From contig CAJNDT010000002.1 in assembly GCA_905221615.1 (NCBI GenBank), forward strand, positions 2,034,923 to 2,098,922: a DNA stretch of 64,000 bases, written 5' to 3'. This stretch comes from Symbiodinium sp. CCMP2592. Lineage: Eukaryota; Sar; Dinophyceae; Suessiales; Symbiodiniaceae. Position numbers and translations under genes: made by a program. Below the pieces are notes generated by a model. The model was not told the DNA's origin. It worked only from the letters and a program-made list of their open reading frames with translations, and ran no database searches. Positions 42,717 to 54,049 of the stretch are shown one piece after another; the first letter of the stretch is position 1, and every line of letters begins with the position of its first letter.

Positions 42717-42911
42717 TATCCTTTCACCCTGCATTGCATTAAGACCAAGCTATGCGGCAGGCAAAACACCCCGAAACTGACCTTAACCCCACCTAGGCTT
42801 TAGGGAAGAGGCTAGACTTGAAGTCCAGCAGCGTAAAAAAGGGGTTTAGGCCAAAGCAAAGCCCAGAAGCCCCCAAACCCCACAAATCGCTCTGACGACG
42901 GCTCCCTGCAG

Positions 42912-42999
42912 GACCTTCGGCCCCCAGCCTCTTTCCGAGCAGATGGCCATGCTCACACAGGCCCCCGTCCGCGGACGGGGACTGGCTGTGGCAAAGCTT
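42912..42999 (+). CDS. Probable M16 peptidase exon
   Basis: After CTCCCTGCAG: TFGPQPLSEQMAMLTQ, then APVRGRGLAVAKL,. and a GT donor. The pattern P-x-x-x-x-x-M/L...P-V-x-x-x-x-L-x-V is what M16 proteins have between the first and second domains, and the position fits. The match is weaker than for the other exons. Confidence 0.45.
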
Positions 43000-44931
43000 G
43001 TGGTTTGGTGACTAAGTAGGGATTGGAATTTGTTCATAGCCCAGGTGTGAAAGGATTTGGAGTTTAGGGCTTATGATGTTGTGCTGCTGCAGTGCGAGAC
43101 ATGCTCGTTGCTTTGCTTCAGCACTGTCCCGCTCGTCAAGGGCGGTCGCACAAGATTCTCAGATAGGCAAGGTTTGGGGTTAGGGCCTAGTTTGGGGAAA
43201 TGACGGACACCTGTAAGACCTTACTGTAGACCCCGAATAGCAGGATCCTCCCTTAAGGATCCGCTAAGTGTGGAATAGCAATGATTACAATCGCATGGAC
43301 TTGAATTGAAGTTGCTTCAGAGTACTCGTCATAAGAACACAAGACGGTTGCACCGTCTACAGAAGAAGTCATGGTCAAGCTCTACATTCCCAAAATTCTG
43401 GTTACTTTGCCGGCGGGACCGGCGGGAAACCCTACACGAAGCTGTGAGCTTAGTAAAACTTGTGAAATTAAATCACAGCCGCGAAGCCGTAAACCTGAAG
43501 CCCAAACCGCAAGCCCCACACCTTAAGCTGCAAATTCTAAAGGCCAAACCCTAGAAGTAACATAGGTGTTTTTCACCAGTCTCAGCACCAACAACATCCA
43601 TGTCGGCGAGAGAGCACCGAAATTATTGGAAGTGGGGGCAAGATGCGCAAATCCCAGACTCCTAGCCCGAACCTCCAAAAGCTACCGGCAGCTAAGGCCC
43701 TTAGGGTTCAGGGTTTTGGGTTCGGGCGTTAATGTACGAGTCCGAGTCGGGAAAACTGGGAATGAGGTTCCTTTCCAGTCCCGATATAATCATACAATAT
43801 ATGTTGTACACCAAACGAATTTTCATTATCAAAGCCGTTACAGTAGACCCTAAAACCCCAAACCTTTGCAAGAAACACTGATAAAACCCTTAAAGGACCC
43901 CGTTTGACTTGTGAAGGCCTGCAGATTATTTCCCCCCGTAGGCTGGCTTCGACACCCTGCCGAAGGGAGCACGGACCTCGTGCGGTGGCGTTTGGATTTG
44001 CGGGATTGGAGGGCTCCGGGGGTTTGCGCAGGGGTTTAAGTTTCGGGTTTTGGTGTGAAATCTGAAAACTGAAAACCCGACCAAGCTGCTGGACATACCG
44101 AGGAGAGAGAAACAGATGGAAGAAAACGAGAGGGAGGAAAGTAGGGCATTCGTCAGTGAGAACACGGCGTCCTTGAACATGGGATGGGCGGATTGGCCTT
44201 AAATCTTAGCCCGTAGCCTAATCACCAAATCATTTGCTTAGGGGCCTCAATTTTAGGATCCTTATTGCAATCCTTTTCAGATTGCGCGCGGCGGGGCTCA
44301 CAACCTTCTCGAAGCCAGTCAAAGCCTCGCAGGTGGAGAAGTGCGCATCGTCGGATCGCAGTGAGAAGCTTGGGTGGAATGTTTGTCCACAGGAATTTGT
44401 GATCGCCGTTCGTCTGGCAAGTGCTGTGGAGATTGCATGGCTTCGGCGACTTTGCGTAACCCCAGACCTGAAACACCCCGGCAGCGAAACACTTCGACCC
44501 CCGACTGTAACTTTGTCTGCCAGCTCCCACGTCCTTGGAGGTGGCGGACAAATTTTTGCATTGCTTTGCGAACCTTTATTGACTTTCTAAATTGGCGGCT
44601 TGCGTGCCCTACCATGTCTCGGGTTGTCGTGCTTGCCACATTGACTGTTGTCGGCTGCAGCCGGGTGGCACGGTCATTATTCTTGTTATTATGAGTATTA
44701 TTGTTATTATGATCTAATTGTTCCTAAACTTGTTATTATTCTAAATACAAGCCACTGCAGGCTTCGCGAGCCCAGTGCCATTTCCGCCTTCGCGGATGGG
44801 CACCCTCCTCAGAGTCTGTGTGCCAGAACTTGAGAATTGAGTGCCGGTAGTAGGGTTTGCTTTTTCATAAACGTGCCTTGGGCGAAAGAGCAACTAGAAC
44901 CCCTTCTTTGGGGCTTTGGCACGACTAATAT

Positions 44932-44963
44932 GGGGGCCTTAATGAGACACTTCATGATGGCAC

Positions 44964-44998
<35 letters not shown>

Positions 44999-45050
44999 AT
45001 TAGAATCGGGTTTTTGGGCCCATGTTACCGTATTCATAAGGCCCCTACAG
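44932..45050. mobile_element. Family B element carrying an internal (GA)n tract
   Basis: GGGGGCCTTAATGAGAC at the left and CATAAGGCCCCTACAG at the right, with GAATAATTAGAATCGGG inside. The core is replaced by about 30 bp of GA repeat (44966-44996). Confidence 0.55.
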
Positions 45051-45750
45051 TAGGAAGAACAACATCATTCATTGAGAGGCGGAGGCCTCGGGTCTTTGTT
45101 TCGTGGTGCTGGTGGTGTCGAGGCATGTTTGGGCCCAGACGACCGCACAAGCGTAAGGATCCCTGAAGTAAATGTTGTTGTAGAACCCCTGTTGTGGGAT
45201 TCTCATGTTCCGAATACAGGATCCTTCTGATTATGTCTGTTTTTCTGGCTCCTGACACTTTGTATATGCCAAACGCATGGATGCTGATCAACACGCCGGT
45301 GTCAGCAGGAGGGATCCCGGGATCAACGATTTCGCCCGTACGTAGAGCGCTAGGAGCTCGTAGGGTGCTGTCCTTGCTGTCGCCGTTTGCCTCCTCTGCT
45401 TACTGCTTCAATGTCAAGGCCTCAGTCCGGATCCGAGAAAGAGCTTCAAGCTTGCCGGTGTCGGAGGTCGGCATGCGGTGTATATTGTTACATACATGCA
45501 CACATGCACCAGCACGTACAAGGTTTCAAGAATGAGGCGCAAGCAATGTGTAACTTGCCGGCCCATGTTGAGGTGACAAGATGTACATCGAAAGGAGCAA
45601 CACGAGGGCAGGAAGATGTGAAGCATAATGAAAGGCCAGAAGACGCGCAGTGGACGAAACAGAACATGAACATGAACATGCAGACTTGAAAAGCTGTCTA
45701 GTAGCCATCTTTCTCAAGCTACTTATCCCTATCATACCCTTGATGAGAAC

Positions 45751-45920
45751 TCACCCTAAACCCTAAACCCCTAAACCCCAAAACTCCAAACCCCTAAGCC
45801 CCGTAGCCGAGGCAAAAGCCTGCTGGTCCAAGGCTCCGAGCTCCTGTGGGTACCGCAAGAGCAACCCTAGGGTTTAGGGTTTGAGGGTTTAGGGTTTAGG
45901 GTTTAGGGTTTAGGGCTGGG
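45751..45920. repeat. Pair of opposed telomere-like runs
   Basis: C-strand units (ACCCTAAACCCTAAACCCC) at 45751-45800 and G-strand units (TTTAGGGTTTAGGGTTTAGGG) at 45867-45920 flank about 66 bp of open, coding-like sequence. Confidence 0.8.
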
Positions 45921-46689
45921 TTTGAGGTTTGTTGCGCGTCCGGGATTGAGTGTTTGGTGCATCGAACTTGGCCAAAAGGGGCCAATTTTTGGAATGCGGA
46001 AGCGGAAGGTTGATGAATATGAATATGGCGACTGTTGGGAGCAGTCTGATAACAGAGTTTGATTAGAGATAGTGTCATAGATTTTATGAGGTGCGACTCA
46101 TATACACTTGCATCCTAAGGCCTTTTAAACTCGTAAGTTATGTTATGTTGCATCATGTTGACGTTCATGCTTATGCCCACAGCGTGGGCGCATGTAATAT
46201 GCATGCGGGCAGGTAGGTAGGTCCACATGTCTGTCCTTGTGTTTTGGGATTTGGTGGGTGCAGGTAGGTGGTTCGTAGGTGAAGCTCACAGGTGTCTTTT
46301 TCTGTGGAGCCCTTTAAAAAACCCCAGGCTCAAGACCCGAAGCCCGATGCCTCAGACTCGAAGCCTAATCCTAGAGCTGACGGTCCACGCTGGAGCTGTT
46401 GCAGGGACCGAAGCAACGGGCTCCATTTGGGCGCACTTTCAGCTCCCGAGTTTGGTGAGGCTGGCAGCGCTATGGGTTTCGACGCGTTTTTGGGGTTCAG
46501 GGGCCATGGGGTTGCGCAGCTATGACTTGTGATTGTTGCCAGTCTGTTGTTCTGGAAGGTTGTCTTGTTGGTATCACTTGCGATAGTATAGCGATGGTGT
46601 GACAGATGCTGAGAAGACTCTCAATTATTTTTCTTTGATTTTGTAATCTTCGTGGCTCTCCCGTGTTTGTCGTGCTATCCTGCTTGCTG

Positions 46690-47004
46690 GCCGTCTTCGT
46701 TGTCGTCGTGCTGACCACTATTAGGACGACGGCGACGACGAGGCCACTATCGACTGCAGCCACAACTACATGTACGACGACGACTGCTGGTCAAAGAAGA
46801 GAAGTAGTAGGAGTAGTAGAAAGTAGTAGTCGTCGTCGTGGTGGTAGTAGGAGTCGTAGTAGTAGCAGCAGCAGCAGTAGTAGTCGTAGTATTCATCCTC
46901 GTCGTTGTCGTCGTCCTAGTCGTGGTCGTCGTCGTAGTCGTAGTCCTAGTCGTAGTCGTAGTCGTAGTAGTAGTAGCAGTAGTCGTAGTAGTCGTAGTAG
47001 TCGT

Positions 47005-47036
<32 letters not shown>

Positions 47037-47425
47037 TAGTAGTAGTAGCAGCAGTAGTAGTAGTATAGGAATAGGAGGAGTAGTAGCAGTAGTAGTAGTA
47101 GCAGCAGTAGCAGTAGCAGTAGCAGTAGCAGTAGCAGTAGCAGTAGCAGTAGCAGTAGCAGTAGCAGTAGCAGTAGCAGTAGCAGTAGCAGTAGCAGTAG
47201 CAGTAGCAGTAGCAGTAGCAGCAGCAGTAGTGGCAGTAGTAGGAGGAGGAGGAGGATAGTAGTAGTCGTCGTCGTAGTAGTAGTAGTAGTCGTCGTCGTA
47301 GTCATAGTCATAGTCATAGTCATAGTCGCAGTCGTAGTCGTAGTCGTAGTCGTCGTCGTAGTATTAATGGTAGTAGTAGTAGTAGTAGTAGCAGCATTAG
47401 CGATAGCGGTAGCAGTAGCAGGAGC
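46690..47425. repeat. Large AGT/CGT/AGC trinucleotide complex
   Basis: About 700 bp of GTAGTAGTC, GTCGTAGTC and CAGTAG arrays, with a regular (CAGTAG)n core at about 47085-47225. Poly-Val, poly-Ser and poly-Leu frames on both strands are artefacts. Confidence 0.95.
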
Positions 47426-47549
47426 AAGAGTGTCAGTCCTGTTTGTTACATGCATCAGATCCACGATTGCTGCTGCGACCACTACGAGCACTACGACCGC
47501 TAAGACCACCATGACCGCCACGACCACCACGACCACCACGACCACGACG

Positions 47550-47825
47550 ACCGCGACCGACCGCCACCACCACCACCACCACCACGACCACCACCATCAC
47601 CACGATCACTACGACCAGCACCACCACCACGACCACCACCACCACCACCACCACCACCACCACCACCACCACCACCACCACCACCACCACCACCACCACC
47701 ACCACCACCACCCCCACCACCACCACCACCACCACCACCACCACCACCACCACCACCACCACCACCACCACCACCACCACCACCACCACCACCACCACCA
47801 CCACCACCACCACCACCACCACTAC
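47550..47825. repeat. (CCA)n array
   Basis: About 270 bp of almost pure CCA/CAC triplets, giving poly-His on one strand and poly-Gly/Val on the other. Its G-rich strand could be structure-prone. Confidence 0.95.
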
Positions 47826-48047
47826 TGCCACGATGACTACTACCAGTTACTACCACCTCCCCCACTCCTTCTACTCGAGGGGCTGGGAGTAGGAGCTGAG
47901 TAGCAGTAGCAGCCACAAGCAGTGATTATTTTGGGCTTTGGGCTTCCTCGTTTTGTGTGAAACCTGACGCCCGAAAATGGATGCCTAGAGCCCGGCAGCC
48001 CTGTGACTGTAGTAAGGAACCTGGTAACCTGGTAGCCCTAAATCCAG

Positions 48048-48102
48048 GGAGCATCGTGCTCAACCGCTGACCTACTTGCATTACCTGATCAACTATGGAG
48101 GT
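48048..48102 (+). CDS. M16 peptidase exon (QPLTYLHYLINYGG)
   Basis: After AATCCAG, one base then EHRAQPLTYLHYLINYGG. Equivalent to the P-x-x-Y-L-x-x-L-I-x-x-x-G segment at the end of the first M16 repeat. With the next exon the distance from Tyr to the conserved Ser is exactly the family's. Confidence 0.65.
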
Positions 48103-48133
48103 GCTTCCCTTGGGCGCTGGGGGTAGGGCCCAG

Positions 48134-48196
48134 GGGCAAAGCTTTCTGAGTTGGCTGTGGCGTGACGGACTTAAGGCCATAAATTGGTGCCCAGGG
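48134..48196 (+). CDS. M16 peptidase exon (SFLSWLWRDGLKA)
   Basis: GQSFLSWLWRDGLKAINWCP matches G-S-L-L-S-x-L-K-x-x-G. Only 31 bp separate it from the previous exon (48103-48133, GC...CAG), an unusually short intron. Ends GGG|GTTTCA. Confidence 0.6.
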
Positions 48197-48524
48197 GTTT
48201 CATCATAAGCTGACCAGTGGTGACATCGCAGAAAGTCGAAAGTCATCGTCACAGCGCATCAAGTTTCAGCATTCCTTGGCACACCTAAACGGTAAAGCAG
48301 AATCCGAGTTGCGAGTGGTCAACAAACCCCTCACATGAAATCCGGAAGTTGTAGGACTGCAGGCTGTGTAAGCCAGGAGCTTCTCTTGGGGCCCCCTTTG
48401 GGCCCCTCCCCTCTCCAGCCAAAGGCTCCTATCTTTTACCCGACGCCCGTTTCGAAGGCTTAGCCCTAGGCACAGAGTCTGAAAACTGCGGGACGCCATA
48501 GCCGCGAGAGGCAGAGCACGAGGA

Positions 48525-49538
48525 ATGGAGCACGATGACCCTCCGAAACCGGGGCCGGATGACGCTGTTCTTCGGGCATTGTCGCAGCTTCAGGAAGACG
48601 GGGACCTCGAAAAGTTCCTGGAAGTGAAGGTAGACCTGAGCCAGCAAATACAAATCGCTCCCTACCGGAGCAAGACTCCCTTTGAAGCTCTGTTGGAAGG
48701 CCTGACGAAATCCAAGCGCTTGTGCTCTCCTTCCGGCATGGCTGCGGTCAAGAGGGCCGTGTCCGAGTTCGGGGCTCCCTGGACGGTTCAAACCTTCGGG
48801 CAGCTGCTGTGCGACCTCATCGAGCTCCGCGCCGTGGCCCAGGGTCGCGAGCTGGTGGACTTCGCCATCGCCACCGGGGCGCGCTGGGGCCAAGACGGTC
48901 ATGTGGTCTTTCGTGGCGACTTCGCCTTCGAGCTCATGGTGCCTCGCCTCCTTGATGCCGACCTTCTGGACGAGCCAGCTTCCATGGAACTTCTGGAAAG
49001 GTCTCTGACAGAGTGTGAGCAGCAGAATGTCATGGGAGTCTTGTTGGAGGGTGGTGGGACAGTCTTCTCAGAGCTGGTGTATGGTGCAGTCTCCTACGGA
49101 ATCTTGGGAACCCCGAAGGGGGATGCGCTTATCAATCTCGCCCTGGAGCATGGCGCCGACTGGGCCTGCCTGGATGGGTGGAATGGCACACCGTTCGAGG
49201 AGATCCTCCGCTTGGCTTTAAAGAGCAACCCGAGGCAAAAGACCACCATCTCGCCGGAGGCTGCACTTGCCTACACCCGCAAAGTACTGCAGAACCATGC
49301 GAAACCCGGTCTCCTCTGGAACGGTTCGAAGAATCGGACGGAGCACGGCCATCAGGAGTCCCATGGAGCCTTCAGCCTCCTGCTCCGCACTTTGGTCCAG
49401 GAGAAGCGAGTCGGGCAGCCGATCTCCCGCGAATTCTTGCGGCTGGCAGAAGAGACCGGAGCTCGGTGGGATGCCATCCACTGGAAACTCCAACAAGCCC
49501 AGCATAGGCAATTTGCGTTTTTTGAAACTTCTTCTGTA
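48525..49538 (+). CDS. Ankyrin-like repeat protein, exon 1
   Basis: ATG at 48525, 338 codons in phase 0 to TCTGTA|GTAAGAAT, a textbook GT donor. Degenerate ankyrin-like helices ending in x-G-A-x-W/Y recur at residues 109-121 (ELVDFAIATGARW), 201-213 (ALINLALEHGADW) and 303-315 (EFLRLAEETGARW), and once in exon 2. They are spaced about 90-100 residues apart, far wider than the usual 33. Such repeats mediate protein contacts; partners are unknown. The gene is nested in a peptidase intron, same strand, and its own intron is canonical GT-AG, unlike the surrounding introns. Confidence 0.75.
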
Positions 49539-49657
49539 GTAAGAATAAGAGAAGCATGTTTGCTCCGTTTGCTACAGCTGAAGAGCAGAGGAATTTTACC
49601 TCTGCGTGTGGAATCTACCAGCTCGGCTGTCTCACTACTTTCCACTTGTTTGTCCAG
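49539..49657 (+). other. Canonical 119-bp GT-AG intron
   Basis: GTAAGAATAAG at the left, a pyrimidine-rich CTTTCCACTTGTTTGTCCAG at the right, phase 0 on both sides. There are no flanking direct repeats and no inverted ends, which contrasts with the element-derived introns. Confidence 0.75.
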
Positions 49658-50092
49658 GACCTTGCGCTGTCGGGTGCCTTAGAACACCCCGACGGGGTCG
49701 ACATGGTGGCCCGCGCTCTGGAGAATGGAGCCGACTATCGGATCGATGATAAGAAACCCCCCGGCCCGAAGCGCATTGCAGTGGATATTCCAGGATTGGT
49801 CTGGGGCTGCCGGAGGGAGACCGTGCGCCTGCTGGCGCTGCTTTCCTCCGGGAGGGCCTTCCCCTGTGAGCCGCCAGGTCAGGAAGGAGATCTGGTGTCT
49901 TCCTTAGTTGCACTGGCTCAGTTCGTGAAGGCGGCTCAGCACACCTCTGCTCTTCAGGTTCGGCATCCCATCGTGAGGTCGATACTGGGCTTTCTGCCTC
50001 GTGTTCCGCAAGTGCTGGGGTACGAGTTCACGGACTGGCGCAAGGTGGCGCATCATCCGCAACCTCTCCGTGGATTGTCTGATTCGTCATGA
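49658..50092 (+). CDS. Ankyrin-like repeat protein, exon 2 with stop
   Basis: 144 codons to TGA in a different frame from exon 1. Contains the fourth ALENGADY-type repeat (DMVARALENGADYRIDDKK) and a C-terminal helix-rich part (VRSILGFLPRVPQVLGYEF). Total protein about 482 residues. Confidence 0.72.
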   Translation, partial: DLALSGALEHPDGVDMVARALENGADYRIDDKKPPGPKRIAVDIPGLVWGCRRETVRLLALLSSGRAFPCEPPGQEGDLVSSLVALAQFVKAAQHTSALQVRHPIVRSILGFLPRVPQVLGYEFTDWRKVAHHPQPLRGLSDSS

Positions 50093-51023
50093 CGATGAGC
50101 ATTGTTGTGCTGCTGCCCGCCCTATTTCGGCCATGACGACTACACCTTAAAACGACAACGACGGCTAATGACTACTCCTTCCCCCATCTTCCCCCTAAAC
50201 ACGACGACTGCCGCTACTCCTGCTGCAGCTTCTGGTTCTGTTGCTACATAAAAGTACCACGCATCCTAGGTACTACGTACTGCCTGCCACCCGACATCTG
50301 CCATTTTGGCATGTAGCCCGAAGCCCTAAACCCGACTCCTGACACACAAGCCCGAAGCCCTATGACCTAAATCCCAACATCCAAACCTCAAGCACCCTAA
50401 ATTCCTAAATCGAAGGCCCGAAGTTCGGGGCAAGGTGCCCAGCAGGCAGAAGACGTTACTGTTAGTGCACGAGCCGTTGTTGTCAGTAGGATCTTAAGGA
50501 TCAGCATCGATTTTCAACACAAGTGTCGTTGTCACCTCAAACAGGTGAAAGCGATACTGCTGTTGAGAAGGTGGTGATGATGGCTGGGGGCACACCAATA
50601 GCCGCTAAGACAGGTAGGCTCAGGCTAGAGAAAGACGTCTCGTCAAGTAGTGTTCGATGACAAGCCTTTCATGAAATCGCCCGACGTCTGAAGCCTAGGC
50701 CCTTAGTCTCAAAACGCACGCGAGGGCAAGCAACACCCTAGAATCCTGAGCTTGAGAGCCGAACACCTGAAAGACACTTTGCCGCCAAAAACCCTAAACA
50801 AAATCCTCACAGTCACTCAACTCCTGAGGTCCGAAACCCCAAAAGCCCTAATTACCGCCCTTCTCCTGCATCCCAGTATCGTGTACAGACCTCGCCTGAT
50901 CTTGCCGAGAAAAATCACCGACTGGAGAGCCGCCTCTGGCAGAGTCCGAGTTTGAGAGGACCTTAGCAATTAGAACAGGGTTCCCTTTGAAGGGGTATAG
51001 GGATCGGTATGTGTACTTTTATG

Positions 51024-51132
51024 TAGAGGCCCTAGTAATATTTTGGATAGGGCTTTGGGTTTAGGGTGCTACAGTTATGATAAGGAGCCCCCAACATTGG
51101 TATAGGTAATGAGTTAGGTACGGCCCCCATAC
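51024..51132. mobile_element. Family B element, opposite orientation
   Basis: GGCCCTAGTAATATTTTGG ... TACAGTTATGATAAGGAGCCCCC ... GGTAATGAGTTAGGTACGGCCCCC, the reverse complement of the usual core and ends. Confidence 0.6.
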
Positions 51133-51162
51133 AGCAAGAGTCTATAATAGGGCTACTATTAA

Positions 51163-51273
51163 GGTCCTACTAGCAAGTAGACTTATAAGTACCCTAAAAG
51201 GGACCCTCATTGGGGTTATGGTACTTATAGGTCCCCAAAATAACCAGTTACTAAGTCCCCAGACCCTCCAAGT
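51163..51273. mobile_element. Family D element, subfamily with TATAAGTACCCTAAAAGGG
   Basis: Shares the core and right end (CCAGTTACTAAGTCCCCAGACC) with the complete copy at 60672; left end decayed. Confidence 0.7.
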
Positions 51274-51566
51274 AAGTAATGAGCGTCAACCTTGAGGCCC
51301 TAAGCCCCATCCCTTTTACCCCGCAACGCCCGAAGATACCTTCAGGATCCCCAAACCCTGAACCCCTAAAAAAAAAACAAAAAAAAAAAAACCATCAACC
51401 CTCAACCCTAGAGTGCTAAGTTTAAGCTCGATACCCTGAAAAGTGCTAGAACAGCCTTAAACACCTCAGCATCCTCAAGCCCCACACCCTCTCACAAAAA
51501 GCTTTTAGAAGCCCCGGAAACGCACTGAACAGCCGCTAAATGTAATGTGAACCCTAAACCCTAAGA

Positions 51567-51666
51567 CCCCGAGACCCTTAAGGAATATTCCTTAAATCAT
51601 AATATCAGGGATCCTACTATAAACTAAGGTATATTCCTTAATTAAGGGATATTGGAGTCTCTGGGG
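51567..51666. mobile_element. Family A element, left end damaged
   Basis: CCCCGAGAC, CCTTAAGGAATATTCCTTAA ... GGTATATTCCTTAATTAAGG and GATATTGGAGTCTCTGGGG. Confidence 0.75.
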
Positions 51667-52441
51667 ACCCCTAATGCCACAGCCGAAGGCGAGCGATCAC
51701 TCTCCCGGGTCCTCTCCGACGACCTGGGACTGGTGGCGAGCGTTGGCGTGGAGGCGGTTGACTTGGGTGATTTTCGACGTAGCTGTGGATTCTTGTTCGG
51801 CGTTGTGTTTCTCATCGTTTTTTTCTGTTTTGAGGGAGTCCTAGGCGGTTTATTACCCTCGGGTCTTTTTGCGGTTCGGCTTATAGGGTTTGTTTCGCGG
51901 AGGTGCTGAGGGCCTAGGGCTTGCGTTCAGGTCCTTCAAGGCTTCCTCAAGAGGTCTTAGGATTTTGTTGTAATCGCATGTTGGGGATCCTACTGTAATT
52001 TAGGAAGGAAATTTAAGGTATATCCCTTATACTTCCCTTCTAGAACCCCGATAGAAGGTATGCGGAATGACATCAATGAGAATGCGGTGAATGCAGAAGC
52101 ATCACTCAGCCAGCGATGATCTCATGGCAGCTCCGCCTTCCTTCGTTAACAGAAACTGCTTAGCAAGAACCTGCATCCATCATAAGCACGAAGTAGCAGT
52201 AGTAATGACATTCACCAAAAATTTTCTTCATAGCAGCGTCCAGGCGAGTATCTGTGACATCTGTTACTACTTTTGACAGTTGGCAGTCTGTGAACCAGCA
52301 TCATTGATAGTGGAATTCGAAAGAAGACTTAGAATCAGACAGCATAGGAAGACTTCTCTCATCGTAAACCTAAAAAATAATCCATACAAATATAGCTTCC
52401 CGTCCGAGGACTAGGGGGCTGACAGTTTCATGCTAGAGCTA

Positions 52442-52632
52442 CCCAAAGACTCCAATATCCCTTAATTGAGGGAGCATACCTTAAACCACATCGGGGATGC
52501 TACTATAATATCAGGATATTTAAGGTACATCCCTTATACATCCCTTATAGAGTCCTTGTAGATCCCTTTAAACGAACCCTTTAAGGAACCCTAAGGTATA
52601 CTCCTTAATTAAGGGACATTGGAGTCCCTGGG
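52442..52632. mobile_element. Family A element, long form (191 bp)
   Basis: CCCAAAGACTCCAATATCCC at the left and CTCCTTAATTAAGGGACATT plus GGAGTCCCTGGG at the right. The middle carries extra TCCCTTATA repeats. Confidence 0.75.
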
Positions 52633-52722
52633 AAAGAAAGAGACCGAGCTGCTCGGACCAGGAGCAGACGGATTCTACTGGGACCATGTGCTTGGTGGCC
52701 GCGTGGTATGGAATGCAAGTCA

Positions 52723-52889
52723 CTGGGTTCCTGTTAAGGAAGTTAGTTGTAAGGCACCATAATAAGGAAGTTTGTTTAAGTTACCATAGTAAGGAAATTA
52801 ATTTTGAGTTACAAGAAACAGGAAACCATATTATTTACTATAAAACCCTATGATGGTAACTTAAGTTAAATCCCTTAACAAGAACCCAG
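52723..52889. mobile_element. Family E element with AGTCA target duplication
   Basis: CTGGGTTCCTGTTAAGGAAG ... TAAATCCCTTAACAAGAACC and CAG, flanked by AGTCA on both sides. An internal repeated TAAGGAARTT gives it 167 bp. Confidence 0.8.
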
Positions 52890-53130
52890 AGTCAGCACTC
52901 TTTCCAGGGCTGGGCTTTTTGGCCGTAGGGTTCAAGGCTTCAGGCACCTACTAATATGTAAAACATCTATATTCATATATAACATAACAAATAAGAGAAC
53001 CTATAACAGTAGAGTCTTAGGAGTGTTTTGATCGTTGAAGGGACCTATCCTAAACAGGGTTCAGGCATACTGGAAGAGTTCGCCAGTCCTTGACTTGCAA
53101 CTTTCGATCCCCATCCCACAGAATCCTTTA

Positions 53131-53221
53131 CTTACCTTTGGTTAGTAGGGAATGGAGGAATGGGGTACAATTATAACTACTATTACTACCATTCTTCCAT
53201 TCCCTACTAACAAAAGGTAAG
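53131..53221. mobile_element. Hairpin element of about 91 bp
   Basis: Arms CTTACCTTTGGTTAGTAGGG and CCCTACTAACAAAAGGTAAG, with AATGGAGGAATGG against CCATTCTTCCATT. A long near-perfect palindrome around an AT-rich loop. Only copy seen. Confidence 0.7.
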
Positions 53222-53867
53222 TTTATCAAAGTCCGACGCCAACCTCGCCTGATCTGTTCGAGCGCGAGTGCCAAGAGCCTTGGAGGTCCTGGAGCCGACA
53301 CTAAAAGCCTCGAATCCTCAAGGCCTCAACTAGGTAGGGCTTTGGGGCATTTTATATTTTCCCTTATTGGGCTTAAGAGGATCTTATCTACTAATATTTT
53401 TCAAAGGCTTCAAAAGCACCACCTAGTCAAGTGCTCCACTCCGTCTCATTTTCATGCCGTCTTCTTACAAGACGCGTGAATCTTACCCCTAAACCCTGAA
53501 CTCCTAAACCACGACTTGAGAACCTCGCCAAGGCTTGTCCGAGTGTGAGTGCTGAAACCCTTAATTCACCCTAAACACCTGAACCCTAAACCGTGTAGCT
53601 CGTGCCAGGTGTTCTACACCACGCCTTTGGGCTTCAACAAATCCGAGGTGCTTCAGGGCGTTTTTGGCAAAGAAGGTTTCGCTTGGGGCATGTTGGGGCT
53701 CTGGTTTTGAGATTGCTTTGTTTTTTTTGGTTCATGAGCGCGAGTTACATCCCCACACCGAGCCTAGCCCCGCATAGAGTTGCAAGAACTCTCGAATATC
53801 AGTAGGCCCGGCGTTTCATGTTTAGAAGCCTTTTCTTTAGAGAGGAGAGTTTCAGTCCTGGTGTTAG

Positions 53868-53933
53868 CCTTTCGAAGAACAGGTTTCCATTAATTATTGT
53901 GAGCCACTCCCGGGTCGGAGCAGACCCGATGTG
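53868..53933 (+). CDS. M16 peptidase exon (VSINYCEPLPGRSRPDV)
   Basis: 22 codons in phase 0 (or 17 if it starts after AACAG at 53883). Matches the beta-strand and L-T-x-x-G turn before the helix of the second M16 repeat. Ends GTG|GCCTTA at a family B element. Confidence 0.65.
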
Positions 53934-54049
53934 GCCTTACTACAGGGGCTTAAATAATTGCTAACACTGTTTTTGGGGTTCCTTATGATAAGTATAGTGT
54001 TATCGGCACCAAAACCCTATTCTAATTATTAAGGCCGCTACTTTAGCAG
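53934..54049 (+). mobile_element. Family B element acting as a GC-AG intron
   Basis: 116 bp between peptidase exons, flanked by GGCC (53933-53936 and 54049-54052). It carries CTACAGGGGCTTAAATAATTG, the GGTTCCTTATGAT core and CTAATTATTAAGGCCGC. Splicing GTG|GCC...CAG|GCC leaves GAT GTG GCC ATC in frame. Confidence 0.75.

Larger units (their letters stand above)
43000..48047. other. Intronic stretch rich in repeats
   Basis: Few coding-like blocks: about 44281-44450 (EFVIAVRLASAVEIAWLRRL) and about 45805-45860 (AEAKACWSKAPSSCGYRKS) between oppositely oriented telomere-like runs. The microsatellites and elements are listed separately. Confidence 0.4.
50093..53867. other. Intronic stretch with several inverted-repeat elements
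   Basis: Telomere-like runs at about 50315-50420, 51340-51420 and 51540-51570. A coding-like block at about 53600-53690 (QVFYTTPLGFNKSEVLQGVF) is followed by GCAAAGAAGG. It may be a further exon but I could not place it in M16. The TGTCCGAG motif variant is at 53534. Confidence 0.45.

Noticed and set aside
45701-45718. GTAGCCATCTTTCTCAAG as a second spliced-leader relic
   Set aside because: One base is missing, others differ, and no coding sequence follows at the right distance.
46663-47916. Poly-Ser, poly-Val, poly-His and poly-Gly frames on both strands
   Set aside because: Produced by trinucleotide arrays; no non-repetitive coding sequence.
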